Assembly: GCA_016786725.1 (NCBI GenBank)
Contig: JAEUVU010000015.1
Coordinates: forward strand, 1-64,000
Reading direction: 5' to 3'
Length of the DNA: 64,000 nt
Source of the DNA: Ferruginibacter sp.
GTDB taxonomy: Bacteria > Bacteroidota > Bacteroidia > Chitinophagales > Chitinophagaceae
In this document: in pieces, positions 23,679 to 31,962 of the stretch
Layout of the letters: every line of letters begins with the position of its first letter
Position numbering within the stretch: position 1 is the first letter of the stretch
Notes under the pieces: generated by a model
What the model was told of the DNA's origin: nothing
The model's database searches: none
Seen by the model: the letters and a program-made list of their open reading frames with translations, nothing else
Translations under genes and position numbers: made by a program

Positions 23679-25364
23679 TCATATCCCTTTGAGTATTTTT
23701 CGCTTTTGCAGAAAGTTCTCAAACTCAGTCAATCCCATACTGCTTAAATTCTGCTTCCTGGTTACCATTGCTTTTTGTGCAGCCAGTACACCATAGCGGT
23801 TGTCTTTAAAACCTTCAATAAAATGTGCATCGGGGTCAATAGAAATAAGTACCTTTTTTTCAAGTGCATAATCTATTTCCCGCCAGTCAATATCCAGGCG
23901 GCTGGGGTGGGCATTCAGTTCTATCACCACGTTGTTGGCAGCACAGGCATCAATAATTTTTTTATGGTCAATCGGGTAACCTTTACGGCTCAGTAGCAAA
24001 CGGCCTGTCAGGTGGCCTAATATAGTTGTGTAAGGATTTTCAATAGCAGTTATCAATCTTTCCATCGCTTTCTCTTCCGTCATTTTTAAAATGCTGTGTA
24101 CTGAAGCAATCACCAGGTCGAAGGTTGCCAGTACAGCATTAGAATAATCTAAGCTGCCATCATATAATATATCACTCTCAATGCTTTTGAATATTTTAAA
24201 ACCCTTTAGCTTGCTGTTGATGGTGTCTACCTGCTCATGCTGGGCCTGTATTCTTTCTTCAGTAAGTCCGTTTGCATAAAAAGCGCTTTTACTATGGTCG
24301 CTTATCACTAAATATTCAAAACCCTGTTCTTTGGCGGCATTTACCATCTCTTCTAGTGTATTGCTCCCATCGCTCCAGTTGCTATGGCTGTGTATAATGC
24401 CCTTGATATCTTCAGGCTGTATCAGTTGCGGCAGGGGAGAAGCTTTTGCCTTTTCAACAATTTCAGGCATTTCTCTGAGGCAATGCGGTATATAATTGAT
24501 ACCGGCCTGCTTAAAAACAGCCGAATCATCCGGCCCTGAGCTTCCGGAAAAATCAATATCCGGGTATTGAAATATAAAAGCATTCACAAATTCGGGGCTG
24601 CCGCTGGTAAAAAAGCACTTTTTTTCAAAGCTTTCGGTTTCAGAATACAACCTCAGTTTAAGGCCATTGAGCAACTTGTAGAGAATACTATCCGTATTTT
24701 CTTCCAGTAATTCCGGCGGATTAGCTGTTTGGAACCTGGGTTTTATGTTTTCAATGCTGCTTTTAACCACATATTCCAGTTCATCAATAATTTCGATCTG
24801 CCTTTTAAAACTACCGGTCAGGTAAACATTTTCTGTGCCAAAAAGCTTTTGTAAATAAGGGGTTATTTGTGGTTCCACCGCTTCTACCTGCGGGTATAAA
24901 TTACTGCCCTGGCTGCTTAAATAAAATTCGATGGTATCAATTATACTTTGTTGTGTTTTTTCACCAAAGCCTTTGTAAAGTTTTAAACGGTTTTCTTTGC
25001 AGGCGTATAAAAGTTCGCCGATACTTTCTATTTCCATTTCTTTCCAGATGGTAGAAATTTTTTTAGGGCCGATACCTTTTATGTTCAGCATTTCTATTAC
25101 ACCGATGGGTGTTTTTTCTATTAACTCCTGTAATGCTTTTAAAGAACCTGTTTCTAAAATTTCAATTATTTTTTTTGCAGACGACTCACCGATGCCTTTC
25201 ATAGAGGCAATTTTTTCTTTGGGAGTTTCAGTCAATTGTTCGGGTAATTTTTCAATATGAAAAGCTGCAATTGAGTATGATTTTGCTTTAAAATTATTTT
25301 CTGCATGGATGTCAGTTAACTTGCTTAAAAGGCTGAAAATTTCGGCAATTTGATAATTATCCAT
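23679..25364 (-). CDS. PolX-family protein: dead polymerase palm, intact PHP phosphoesterase
   Basis: 561 residues. Order: an N-terminal helix-hairpin-helix region (MKGIGESSAKKIIEIL, NIKGIGPKKISTIW), a family X palm/thumb, and a C-terminal PHP domain. The PHP site looks intact (HSHSNWSDGSNT, VISDHSKS, SIESDIL, NAHPSRLD, SIDPDAH). The palm is degenerate: GSFKRQIEIIDELEYV aligns with the usual GSxRRxxExxxDxDxx, so both catalytic Asp are Glu (ELE), and the third Asp (in VDLRVV) is Leu in GLKLRLYSE. Nucleotide transfer is therefore unlikely, and a 3'-5' exonuclease or AP-repair role for the PHP domain remains. It stands alone, convergent with the large kinase gene. Confidence 0.88.
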   Translation of the reverse strand: MDNYQIAEIFSLLSKLTDIHAENNFKAKSYSIAAFHIEKLPEQLTETPKEKIASMKGIGESSAKKIIEILETGSLKALQELIEKTPIGVIEMLNIKGIGPKKISTIWKEMEIESIGELLYACKENRLKLYKGFGEKTQQSIIDTIEFYLSSQGSNLYPQVEAVEPQITPYLQKLFGTENVYLTGSFKRQIEIIDELEYVVKSSIENIKPRFQTANPPELLEENTDSILYKLLNGLKLRLYSETESFEKKCFFTSGSPEFVNAFIFQYPDIDFSGSSGPDDSAVFKQAGINYIPHCLREMPEIVEKAKASPLPQLIQPEDIKGIIHSHSNWSDGSNTLEEMVNAAKEQGFEYLVISDHSKSAFYANGLTEERIQAQHEQVDTINSKLKGFKIFKSIESDILYDGSLDYSNAVLATFDLVIASVHSILKMTEEKAMERLITAIENPYTTILGHLTGRLLLSRKGYPIDHKKIIDACAANNVVIELNAHPSRLDIDWREIDYALEKKVLISIDPDAHFIEGFKDNRYGVLAAQKAMVTRKQNLSSMGLTEFENFLQKRKILKGI

Positions 25365-25701
25365 TTTTTTAGATTGTGCCGGTAAATGTAAGAAGAATAA
25401 AAAACCGTGTACGAAAAAATTATTTCAGGAGAAATAATACAGCAATTATGTACATTAATTTTTACTGAAATTGAAAATAGTTTCTCAATAAAAATCTTCA
25501 GATTTTTTATGCGTAAGCCAACACATTTTTTACGCAGAGAGAAATTGTTGTGATAAATATGCTTACAAAAATCTTATAATGAGATGATAAGGGCGCAAAA
25601 GGAGGGTGCTTCTGAAACCCTTTTTGGTAAAGGGTTGTAATGAAAAAGTCCCCTGAATTTCAGGGGACTTTAAAGATATTCTGCTTTTCAAAAAGCGAAG
25701 A
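25365..25701. other. 337-bp gap, only a terminator recognised
   Basis: Between the PolX start and the end of the Lys/Ala-rich gene. Apart from the terminator at 25646-25670 the stretch is AT-rich, with no convincing frame or RNA gene. A weak TACATTTA on the minus strand near 25387 may be the PolX -7 element. Confidence 0.5.
25646..25670 (-). terminator. Terminator of the Lys/Ala-rich small gene
   Basis: AAGTCCCCTGAA (25646-25657) pairs with TTCAGGGGACTT (25659-25670); on the minus strand T5 follows. It lies 32 bp past the stop of the 50-residue gene. Confidence 0.8.
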
Positions 25702-25854
25702 TTATTTCTTCTTTGCAGCAGCTTTCTTCTTAGGAGCAGCTTTCTTAGCAGCTTTTTTAGGAGCAGCTTTCTTAGCAGCTTTCTTAGGAGCAGCTTTCTT
25801 AGCAGCGGCTTTTTTTGGAGCAGCTTTTTTTGCAGCTTTTTTCTTTGTTGCCAT
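25702..25854 (-). CDS. 50-residue Lys/Ala/Pro histone-H1-like protein
   Basis: 50 residues starting MATKKKAAKKAAPKKAAAKK and continuing with four AAPKK units, almost only Lys, Ala and Pro. It has a clear ATG (25852-25854), a stop (25702-25704) and its own terminator. The composition matches bacterial histone-H1-like proteins thought to coat DNA or RNA. Too short and repetitive for homology calls by eye. It lies downstream of rplU-rpmA on the same strand with an 81-bp gap, so read-through from the ribosomal operon is possible. Its repeat closely resembles the N-terminal tail of the MBL protein at 15178. Confidence 0.85.
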   Translation of the reverse strand: MATKKKAAKKAAPKKAAAKKAAPKKAAKKAAPKKAAKKAAPKKKAAAKKK

Positions 25855-25935
25855 TTTTTTAAAATTTAATTGGTTAGTAAATAATACTTAAAAATAAATA
25901 CATTTTTCAAACTACCAAAAAAAATATTAAAAAAA

Positions 25936-26202
25936 TTAAGCACCTGCTTCAACAGCGGCAACAGAAACAATTGTTTTATCGCCTTTACTTTTTTTGAATT
26001 CAACCAATCCATCAGTCAATGCAAAAATGGTAAAGTCTCTTCCAACTCCAACATTTTTACCAGGATGATAAGTTGTGCCGCGTTGACGGATAATTATATT
26101 TCCTGCCAATGCAGGCTGACCACCATAGATTTTTACACCCAATCTTTTTGCTTGTGAATCACGACCGTTTTTTACCGAGCCTTCACCTTTTTTGTGTGCC
26201 AT
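25936..26202 (-). CDS. rpmA: 50S ribosomal protein L27
   Basis: 88 residues, near the peptidyl-transferase centre of the ribosome. [22 protein letters not shown] and [23 protein letters not shown] are the L27 signatures. No cleavable N-terminal extension as in Firmicutes. It is second in the rplU-rpmA operon, separated by a 73-bp gap filled with heptamer repeats. Confidence 0.97.
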   Translation of the reverse strand: MAHKKGEGSVKNGRDSQAKRLGVKIYGGQPALAGNIIIRQRGTTYHPGKNVGVGRDFTIFALTDGLVEFKKSKGDKTIVSVAAVEAGA

Positions 26203-26210
26203 GTTTTTAT

Positions 26211-26273
26211 AAGTTTTTAGTTTTAGGTTTTAAGTTTTAAGTCATACTTACAACTTATTACTTACAACTTTTT
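26211..26273. repeat. Nine-unit heptamer array, two inverted blocks
   Basis: Exactly phased 7-bp units: AAGTTTT, TAGTTTT, AGGTTTT, AAGTTTT, AAGTCAT, then ACTTACA, ACTTATT, ACTTACA, ACTTTTT. The second block resembles the reverse complement of the first type, so the RNA could fold back. It fills the gap between rplU and rpmA within one operon. Confidence 0.8.
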
Positions 26274-26275
26274 AA

Positions 26276-26581
26276 TTAAGCAATTGCAGTTACTTTAATG
26301 TGCGTATACTGCGTACGGTGTCCGTGTTTTTTACGGAAACCCTTTCTTCTTTTCATTTTAAAAGCGATCACTTTATCACCTTTAACCAGGTCGCTAACGA
26401 TCTCAGCTTTTACCACTGCTTTTACTGCTGAACCTGCCAAAACGCTTCCGCCGGCATCGGTCATCAATACGTCGGCAAATTCTACTGAATCACCGGTTTT
26501 GCCCTCGATATGAGGTACATATAAGCTGTCACCTGCTTTAACTGTAAACTGCTGACCTGCTATTTTTACTACTGCTAACAT
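26276..26581 (-). CDS. rplU: 50S ribosomal protein L21
   Basis: 101 residues, binds 23S rRNA. MLAVVKIAGQQFTVKAGDSL, VIAFKMKRRKGFRKKHGHRTQYTHIKV (the basic C-terminal rRNA-binding signature) and length fit L21. First gene of rplU-rpmA, with a consensus promoter 16 bp upstream. Confidence 0.97.
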   Translation of the reverse strand: MLAVVKIAGQQFTVKAGDSLYVPHIEGKTGDSVEFADVLMTDAGGSVLAGSAVKAVVKAEIVSDLVKGDKVIAFKMKRRKGFRKKHGHRTQYTHIKVTAIA

Positions 26582-26596
26582 AATTTCCCAAATTTA

Positions 26597-26610
26597 GGAC
26601 GGCAAAGGTA
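26597..26610 (-). promoter_or_regulatory. Promoter core TACCTTTGCCGTCC for rplU-rpmA
   Basis: Identical 14-nt core to those before the DUF177-rpmF operon and rpmB, 15 bp before the rplU ATG. Confidence 0.75.
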
Positions 26611-26754
26611 AGGGTTTAGGCTGAAAATTTGACCTGATTGTATAAAAAATATGCACCAAAATCGGCCTGTTGGGGAAAACCAGGCGGTTTTTAGCTCAAT
26701 TGAACCTGTATCCTGCCTTAAAACAGCATAATCTCACTACATTCGCCCTCAAAT

Positions 26755-27528
26755 ATGCGCTATTTAGTTCGTTTTATACAGGTCATCTTCACTGTTTATG
26801 CTGCTTTGGTCTTTGTTGCTTTCCTTTTACTCATCTTTCCCCTGGTGATAATTGCCTCATTTTTTGGCAAAATAAGAGGCGGCAATTTCATTTATTGGCT
26901 CTGCCATGTGTGGACAGACTATTTTTTTCTCCTTCTCGGCATTTTTCACCGTAATATATATGAAGCGCCCCACGACCGGAATAAGCAATATGTATTTGTA
27001 TTCAATCATATTTCTTATATGGATATACCCGTTATCTTTAAAACCATCCGCCGGCAACACATCAGGGTGTTGGGCAAAGCCGAAATGGCCAAAATCCCCG
27101 TTTTTGGCTTTTTATATAGGTGTGCCGTAGTAATGGTTGAAAGGGGCGACCCTCAAAAAAGAGCCAGGAGCGTAATTCAACTTAAATCGGTTCTTAAAAA
27201 AGGTATTTCAATTGTAATAGCTCCTGAAGGGACATTTAATATGACGCATAAGCCATTGAAAGCGTTTTATGACGGTGCTTTTAAAGTAGCCATCGAAACG
27301 CAAACCCCTGTAAAACCGCTTTTGTTCTTAGATGTGTATGACCGGATGGGCTATGAGACCATATTCTCTATCAGGCCCGGCAGGTCAAGATCTGTTTACC
27401 TGGAAGAGGTTCCGGTAGAAGGGCTTACAGTAAATGACCTTGATCTTTTAAGGGAGAAGGTGTACAGGATTATGGAAGATAAACTAATTGAATACAAAGC
27501 AAGCTGGATAAAACCCGTTGCTGAATAA
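26755..27528 (+). CDS. 1-acyl-glycerol-3-phosphate acyltransferase (PlsC family)
   Basis: 257 residues, membrane-associated. It transfers an acyl chain to lysophosphatidic acid in phospholipid synthesis. An N-terminal hydrophobic stretch (about 8-37) is followed by the catalytic NHISYMD (His85, Asp90; the Hx4D motif) and the second motif APEGTFN. VMVERGDPQKRARS matches the phosphate-binding block. Length is typical. Other lysophospholipid acyltransferases, for example ornithine-lipid OlsA, share these motifs. Confidence 0.9.
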   Translation: MRYLVRFIQVIFTVYAALVFVAFLLLIFPLVIIASFFGKIRGGNFIYWLCHVWTDYFFLLLGIFHRNIYEAPHDRNKQYVFVFNHISYMDIPVIFKTIRRQHIRVLGKAEMAKIPVFGFLYRCAVVMVERGDPQKRARSVIQLKSVLKKGISIVIAPEGTFNMTHKPLKAFYDGAFKVAIETQTPVKPLLFLDVYDRMGYETIFSIRPGRSRSVYLEEVPVEGLTVNDLDLLREKVYRIMEDKLIEYKASWIKPVAE

Positions 27529-27539
27529 ATAATAGTACA

Positions 27540-27572
27540 AGGGTCGCCAACCTTTCAAAGGTTGGCAACCCT
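27540..27572. repeat. Inverted repeat GGGTCGCCAACCTTT
   Basis: AGGGTCGCCAACCTTT (27540-27555) and AAAGGTTGGCAACCCT (27557-27572) are inverted with one mismatch and a 1-nt centre. There is no T-run. It lies between the plsC-like gene and priA. This kind of GGGTTGCCAACC palindrome looks like another dispersed family, though only one copy is in the window. Confidence 0.65.
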
Positions 27573-27608
27573 GAAGTAAAAGACTTGGATTAACTTTAGG
27601 AGCATCAG

Positions 27609-30107
27609 ATGAGCACAGGAAACGAAATACAGTTTGCAGATGAATCTTCCGGCGTTTGGGCCGAGATCATTTTACCGCTGGCATTGCCTACAACCTATAC
27701 CTATTCCATTCCCACGCAATTTATACCAAGAGCTTTGCCCGGTTGCAGGGTAGAAGTGGTTTTTGGTAAACAGAAGAAGTACGCCGGAATTATTAAGTCG
27801 GTTTTAGATAAAAAACCCCCTTATCCTACCAAAGCAATACTGAATGTGCTGGATGATGAGCCGATACTTTATCCCCAGCAACTACAGCTTTGGCAATGGA
27901 TGAGCGAATATTATATGTGCAGCGAGGGAGAAGTGATGGCTGCGGCATTACCAACTCATTTTAAACTGAGCAGCGAAACCATTTTAATTTACAATGAAGA
28001 AACAGGAGAAGATTTTACGCATTTAACTGATGAAGAATTTTTGGTGGCCGAAGCCTTGTTACTTAAAAAAGAATTACGGCTTACCGAAATACAGCAGATA
28101 CTGGATATAACGCATGTTTATCCAATTATAAAAAGGCTGATAGATAAAAAAGTTTGCTTTGTGTGGGAAGCAATGGATGAGCAATACAAGGTTAAGAAAG
28201 AAAATTATGTAGTGCTGAATCCTGAATACAGCAGCGACGAGAAGATGAGTGAACTGCTCAACAACCTGCCTACCGGGCAGGCAGGCTGGAGCCGGGCACC
28301 CAAACAAATGGAACTGTTACTGGCTTTTTTGCACCTGCAAAAAACAGAAGGCGATGTAATACAAAGCGAATTGCTTAAAAAAGCAGGTGCTTCGGCAGCA
28401 CAATTAAAAGGACTTACAGAAAAAAATATTTTAATTGTTGAGAAGCGATCCGTTGATCGTATAAAATCTCTACCTAAAAATGTAGAGATTGATTTTGAGT
28501 TCAGCGCTGCACAACAGGAAGCATCTGATAAAGTTGCCAAAGCATTTGAAGATAAAAACGTTTGCCTGCTGCATGGCGTAACCAGCAGTGGTAAAACACA
28601 GGTGTATGTTAAGCTGATTGAGCAATATTTTAAAGAAGGGAAGCAGGTTTTGTATTTGCTGCCCGAAATTGCTTTAACCACGCAGATCATCCGCCGCCTG
28701 CAAAAACATTTTGGCGGCAACATCACCATTTATCACTCCCGCTTTAATAATAATGAGCGTATTGAGCTTTGGAATAAAATACGTACCGGTGAAGTAAAGA
28801 TCGTACTGGGGGCAAGAAGTGCACTCTTTCTTCCCTTTAAAAACCTGGGTTTGATAATTGTTGATGAAGAACACGATCCTTCCTTTAAGCAACATGATCC
28901 TGCGCCGCGTTATAATGCCAGGGATGCCGCCATTTATTACGCATCGCTTTTTAACGCAAAAGTTTTACTCGGCAGCGCTACGCCTGCTGTTGAAAGTTAT
29001 TTTAATGCCATGCATGATAAATATGCATTGGTGGAACTGAACGAACGTTTTGGCGGTATCAAATTACCGGAGATTAATATTATTGATACCCGGCAGGTTG
29101 TTCAAAAAGGAAAAGTGATGATAAGCCCGCAGTTAAAAGAAGCGATGCAAAAAGCATTGGAGGCCGGCCGGCAGGTTATACTTTTTCAAAACCGGCGGGG
29201 TTACAATCCTTACCTCATCTGCGGTACTTGTGGTTTTATTCCGCAATGTACGCACTGCGATGTATCGCTTACGCTGCATAAGTACAGCAATAAATTGCAT
29301 TGTCATTATTGCGGAAGTATTTACCCCAAATTAATAACCTGCCCCGCCTGCGGCACCAATACCTGGCTGGAGAAGAATTTTGGTACCGAAAAAATAGAAG
29401 AGCAGCTTGAAGATGATTTCTCCAAATACCGGATAGCCCGTATGGATGTGGATAGTGTACGTGGCAAAACCGCTCATGATAACCTGATACAGTTATTTGA
29501 GCAGCACCGGCTGGATATACTGGTGGGCACACAAATGGTGGTGAAAGGGCTGGATTTTGATAAAGTGAGCCTGGTGGGTATTTTAGATGCTGACGGTTTG
29601 CTTGCCTTTGCCGATTTCAGGGTGAATGAACGGGCGTTTCAACTAATGGAGCAGGTGAGTGGGAGGGCGGGCAGAAAAAAGGAGCAGGGTAAAGTGTTTA
29701 TACAAACTGCCAACCCAAAGCACCCGGTTCTGCAGTTGGTTCAGCAGCATGATTACAGGCAGTTTTATAACCTGGAAATTGAGAACCGCAGGCAATTCTT
29801 CTATCCTCCCTACAGCCGCATTATTTTGCTGACTTTAAAACACAAGGATAAAAATACGGTAACCGGGGCCGCCGATCGGCTGGCTGGCTTATTAAAACAA
29901 GACCTGAAGGAGTATATTGTTGGCCCGGCGGTGCCGGTTGTAAACCGGATACGCAATCAGTATTTAATGGAGATACTGATTAAGCTGCCCAAGGAGCCGG
30001 GCATGAGTTTAAAGTACAAAGCTGCCATCCGAAACCACATCAATTTATTAATGGGGGAGAAGTCATACAGGAGCGTTTCGGTGATGGTGGATGTAGATAA
30101 AATGTAG
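27609..30107 (+). CDS. priA: Primosomal protein N' (replication restart helicase PriA)
   Basis: 832 residues. A 3'-5' helicase that reloads the replisome at stalled forks. Order: 3'-binding and winged-helix domains (about 1-210), Walker A GVTSSGKT (323-330), DEEH box VDEEHDPSFKQ, cysteine-rich zinc region CGTCGFIPQCTHC...CHYC...CPACG (about 538-585), GTQMVVKGLDF and SGRAGR motifs, C-terminal domain. Residues about 219-226 (NLPTGQAG), between the winged-helix and helicase parts, are encoded by a dispersed palindrome (28265-28285) and are not part of normal PriA. Zinc ligands and helicase motifs appear intact, so it should be active. Confidence 0.96.
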   Translation: MSTGNEIQFADESSGVWAEIILPLALPTTYTYSIPTQFIPRALPGCRVEVVFGKQKKYAGIIKSVLDKKPPYPTKAILNVLDDEPILYPQQLQLWQWMSEYYMCSEGEVMAAALPTHFKLSSETILIYNEETGEDFTHLTDEEFLVAEALLLKKELRLTEIQQILDITHVYPIIKRLIDKKVCFVWEAMDEQYKVKKENYVVLNPEYSSDEKMSELLNNLPTGQAGWSRAPKQMELLLAFLHLQKTEGDVIQSELLKKAGASAAQLKGLTEKNILIVEKRSVDRIKSLPKNVEIDFEFSAAQQEASDKVAKAFEDKNVCLLHGVTSSGKTQVYVKLIEQYFKEGKQVLYLLPEIALTTQIIRRLQKHFGGNITIYHSRFNNNERIELWNKIRTGEVKIVLGARSALFLPFKNLGLIIVDEEHDPSFKQHDPAPRYNARDAAIYYASLFNAKVLLGSATPAVESYFNAMHDKYALVELNERFGGIKLPEINIIDTRQVVQKGKVMISPQLKEAMQKALEAGRQVILFQNRRGYNPYLICGTCGFIPQCTHCDVSLTLHKYSNKLHCHYCGSIYPKLITCPACGTNTWLEKNFGTEKIEEQLEDDFSKYRIARMDVDSVRGKTAHDNLIQLFEQHRLDILVGTQMVVKGLDFDKVSLVGILDADGLLAFADFRVNERAFQLMEQVSGRAGRKKEQGKVFIQTANPKHPVLQLVQQHDYRQFYNLEIENRRQFFYPPYSRIILLTLKHKDKNTVTGAADRLAGLLKQDLKEYIVGPAVPVVNRIRNQYLMEILIKLPKEPGMSLKYKAAIRNHINLLMGEKSYRSVSVMVDVDKM
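28265..28285. repeat. 21-nt palindromic repeat inside priA
   Basis: CCTGCCTACCGG then GCAGGCAGG form a near-perfect palindrome of the same family as 5221-5241 and 9526-9545. It is read in the same frame as the copy at 5221, giving L-P-T-G-Q-A-G. Confidence 0.85.
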
Positions 30108-30152
30108 CGCTGACAAACTGGCAAAATAGTAAAACTTAGCAATTATCAGAAA

Positions 30153-31202
30153 ATGAACAATATCGAAAAAAATATTTCAGTAAAGCAATATAATACGTTT
30201 TCAATCAATGCTTATTCCAACAATTATGCCTGCTTCAATTCGGTAGAAAAGCTGGAAGAATTACTCAATTTATACCAACAAATTACAAATAGTCAACAAA
30301 ATTCTTTTTTAATTTTAGGAGGTGGAAGCAACTTGTTGTTTACCAGTAACTTTGATGGATTAATGCTTAAAAATGAGATAAAAGGTATACAGGTTATTAA
30401 AGAAGACGAACACCATATATATATACATGCAGGTGCAGGGGAAAACTGGCATCAGTTTGTTTTATATTGTATTGAAAAAGGCTTTGCCGGAGTTGAAAAC
30501 CTGTCCCTCATTCCGGGCAATGTGGGGGCATCGCCCATGCAAAACATAGGTGCTTATGGGGTAGAGATCAAAGATGTTTTTCATTCGCTTGAGGCTTATC
30601 ATATTAAAGATAAAAAGCTGGTAACATTTACGCTGAACGACTGTGAATTTGGCTACCGGGAAAGTGTTTTTAAAAGAAAGCTGAAAGGCCAGTTTGTGAT
30701 AACCAGTGTTACCTACCGGTTAAATAAGGTGCCGAAGTTCAATACAAGTTACGGGGCCATTGAACAGGAACTGAAAAAAATGGGGGTGACCGAGTTGAGT
30801 ATAAAAGCAATTTCTGATGCTGTTATTAATATCCGGTCCTCCAAATTACCCGACCCGAAGGTGATCGGGAATGCGGGGAGTTTCTTTAAGAATCCTGAGA
30901 TCAGCAGTTCGCAGTTTGCAGTTCTCAGTTCGCAATTCCCCAATATTGTAGTTTATCATTTGCCGAATGGAAATGTAAAACTGGCGGCCGGTTGGCTGAT
31001 TGAACAATGTGGCCCCGAAAACGGGGTAAGCTGGAAAGGTTACCGTAAAGGTGATGCAGGCTGCCACGAAAAACAGGCACTGGTGCTGCTGAACTATGGT
31101 AATGCAACGGGTAAAGAAATATTTGACCTGAGTGAAGTTATTTTACAGAGTGTGAAGGAGAAGTTTGGGGTGGTGCTGGAGAGGGAGGTGAATATTGTTT
31201 GA
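30153..31202 (+). CDS. murB: UDP-N-acetylenolpyruvoylglucosamine reductase
   Basis: 349 residues, FAD enzyme making UDP-N-acetylmuramate for peptidoglycan. NTFSINAYSNNY opens the FAD domain; LILGGGSNLLFT and LSLIPGNVGASPMQNIGAYG are the FAD-binding signatures; FGYRESVFKRK holds the type I Tyr/Ser region; GSFFKNPEIS and KLAAGWLIEQCG complete the active-site domain. DNA for residues about 251-263 (SSSQFAVLSSQFP) is a heptamer array (30905-30939), yet the segment has normal MurB length. The gene follows priA by 45 bp. Confidence 0.96.
   Translation: MNNIEKNISVKQYNTFSINAYSNNYACFNSVEKLEELLNLYQQITNSQQNSFLILGGGSNLLFTSNFDGLMLKNEIKGIQVIKEDEHHIYIHAGAGENWHQFVLYCIEKGFAGVENLSLIPGNVGASPMQNIGAYGVEIKDVFHSLEAYHIKDKKLVTFTLNDCEFGYRESVFKRKLKGQFVITSVTYRLNKVPKFNTSYGAIEQELKKMGVTELSIKAISDAVINIRSSKLPDPKVIGNAGSFFKNPEISSSQFAVLSSQFPNIVVYHLPNGNVKLAAGWLIEQCGPENGVSWKGYRKGDAGCHEKQALVLLNYGNATGKEIFDLSEVILQSVKEKFGVVLEREVNIV
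30905..30939. repeat. Heptamer array CAGTTCG inside murB
   Basis: Five 7-bp units: CAGTTCG, CAGTTTG, CAGTTCT, CAGTTCG, CAATTCC. They are translated in a variable surface segment between the conserved FKNP and KLAAGW blocks. Confidence 0.75.
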
Positions 31203-31231
31203 ACTTTAAAAAAAATAGTTATATTTACTGT

Positions 31232-31498
31232 ATGGCTGCAAATATCGATGTACGTAAATTTATTCCCTTTTTTTTGATCAGTATCTGTATTGCAACAACA
31301 CCGCACTTATTTTTCTGGTACCTGGTAGCGCTTGCTATATGCGTAAAGGCTTTTGTGGTGATTTGCGTTGTTGACTTTTTCAGAAAAACCAGCTTGCGGA
31401 AAAATTTTGGCCTGGTACTTTCTGTAATGATCCTGGCCGCTATCTGCTCTCTTGTTGTTCTAAGTCTTAAATATTCAGTTATACCCGTTTCTTTTTAA
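31232..31498 (+). CDS. Small two-to-three-helix membrane protein, unknown
   Basis: 88 residues from the ATG at 31232; a TTG overlapping the murB stop would add 11 residues. Hydrophobic helices are visible at about 7-24 (FIPFFLISICIATTPHLFF), 27-46 and 59-80. No family recognised and no enzymatic motif. It lies 29 bp after murB on the same strand and may be co-transcribed. Real-gene status rests on the hydrophobic pattern and a clean ATG. Confidence 0.55.
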   Translation: MAANIDVRKFIPFFLISICIATTPHLFFWYLVALAICVKAFVVICVVDFFRKTSLRKNFGLVLSVMILAAICSLVVLSLKYSVIPVSF

Positions 31499-31619
31499 CA
31501 CAAAGGAATTTGTTTCATAATAAGATTTACTACAAAGCTCTGGCAACCGCCTGGGCTTTCGAAACCTCATTCTGTATGTAAGTTACCAAAATATCAATCT
31601 ACGGGCTTTGCAAAAAAAA

Positions 31620-31961
31620 TCAAATAACCTTCATCTCCCTTAAAACCTCCTTCACCTCCTCCGGTGCTGTATTTAGTAAAAACATTTCCATCTGCCTCTC
31701 TTCATCTTTTTTTGAAAAAACCTTGTCTTTCTCAAAAAAAGAAATACAGCCGTTGTACAATTGCCAACGGCTGTGTTCGTCATATTGTAAGCGGCAACCG
31801 GTGTACCCGAGTATAGAGGGTTGCTTTACATCTTCATTATGCAAGGGAGCCTGTTTCCAAAGCAGCATCCAGTTTTTTTGCTGGGCGGGTGTAAGCTCCC
31901 ATTGAGGGTTTTGCCTGCCTGAAAAAAGCAGGGTGGTGGCGTTCCATTTTTTATCCATCAT
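31620..31961 (-). CDS. FSGR-domain protein, stand-alone form
   Basis: 113 residues, no signal peptide. The N-terminal part TTLLFSGRQNPQWELTPAQQ, then PSILGYTGCRLQY (48-60), shares the pattern FSGRx(D/N)P-x3-L...PSxLGYxG with the N-terminus of the upstream gene product. I take this as one homologous domain, here alone. The C-terminus is acidic and helical. The upstream gene stops 1 bp before this one starts (double ATG at 31956-31961), so they are translationally linked. No function is known to me. Confidence 0.75.
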   Translation of the reverse strand: MMDKKWNATTLLFSGRQNPQWELTPAQQKNWMLLWKQAPLHNEDVKQPSILGYTGCRLQYDEHSRWQLYNGCISFFEKDKVFSKKDEERQMEMFLLNTAPEEVKEVLREMKVI

Positions 31962-31962
31962 C

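Noticed and set aside
25640..25891. Plus-strand frame rich in Ala/Phe/Leu over the Lys/Ala gene
   Set aside because: It is the shadow of the minus-strand gene and also reads across its terminator.
28265..28285. LPTGQAG in PriA as a sortase (LPxTG-like) signal
   Set aside because: It lies mid-protein in a cytoplasmic helicase and is encoded by a dispersed palindrome.
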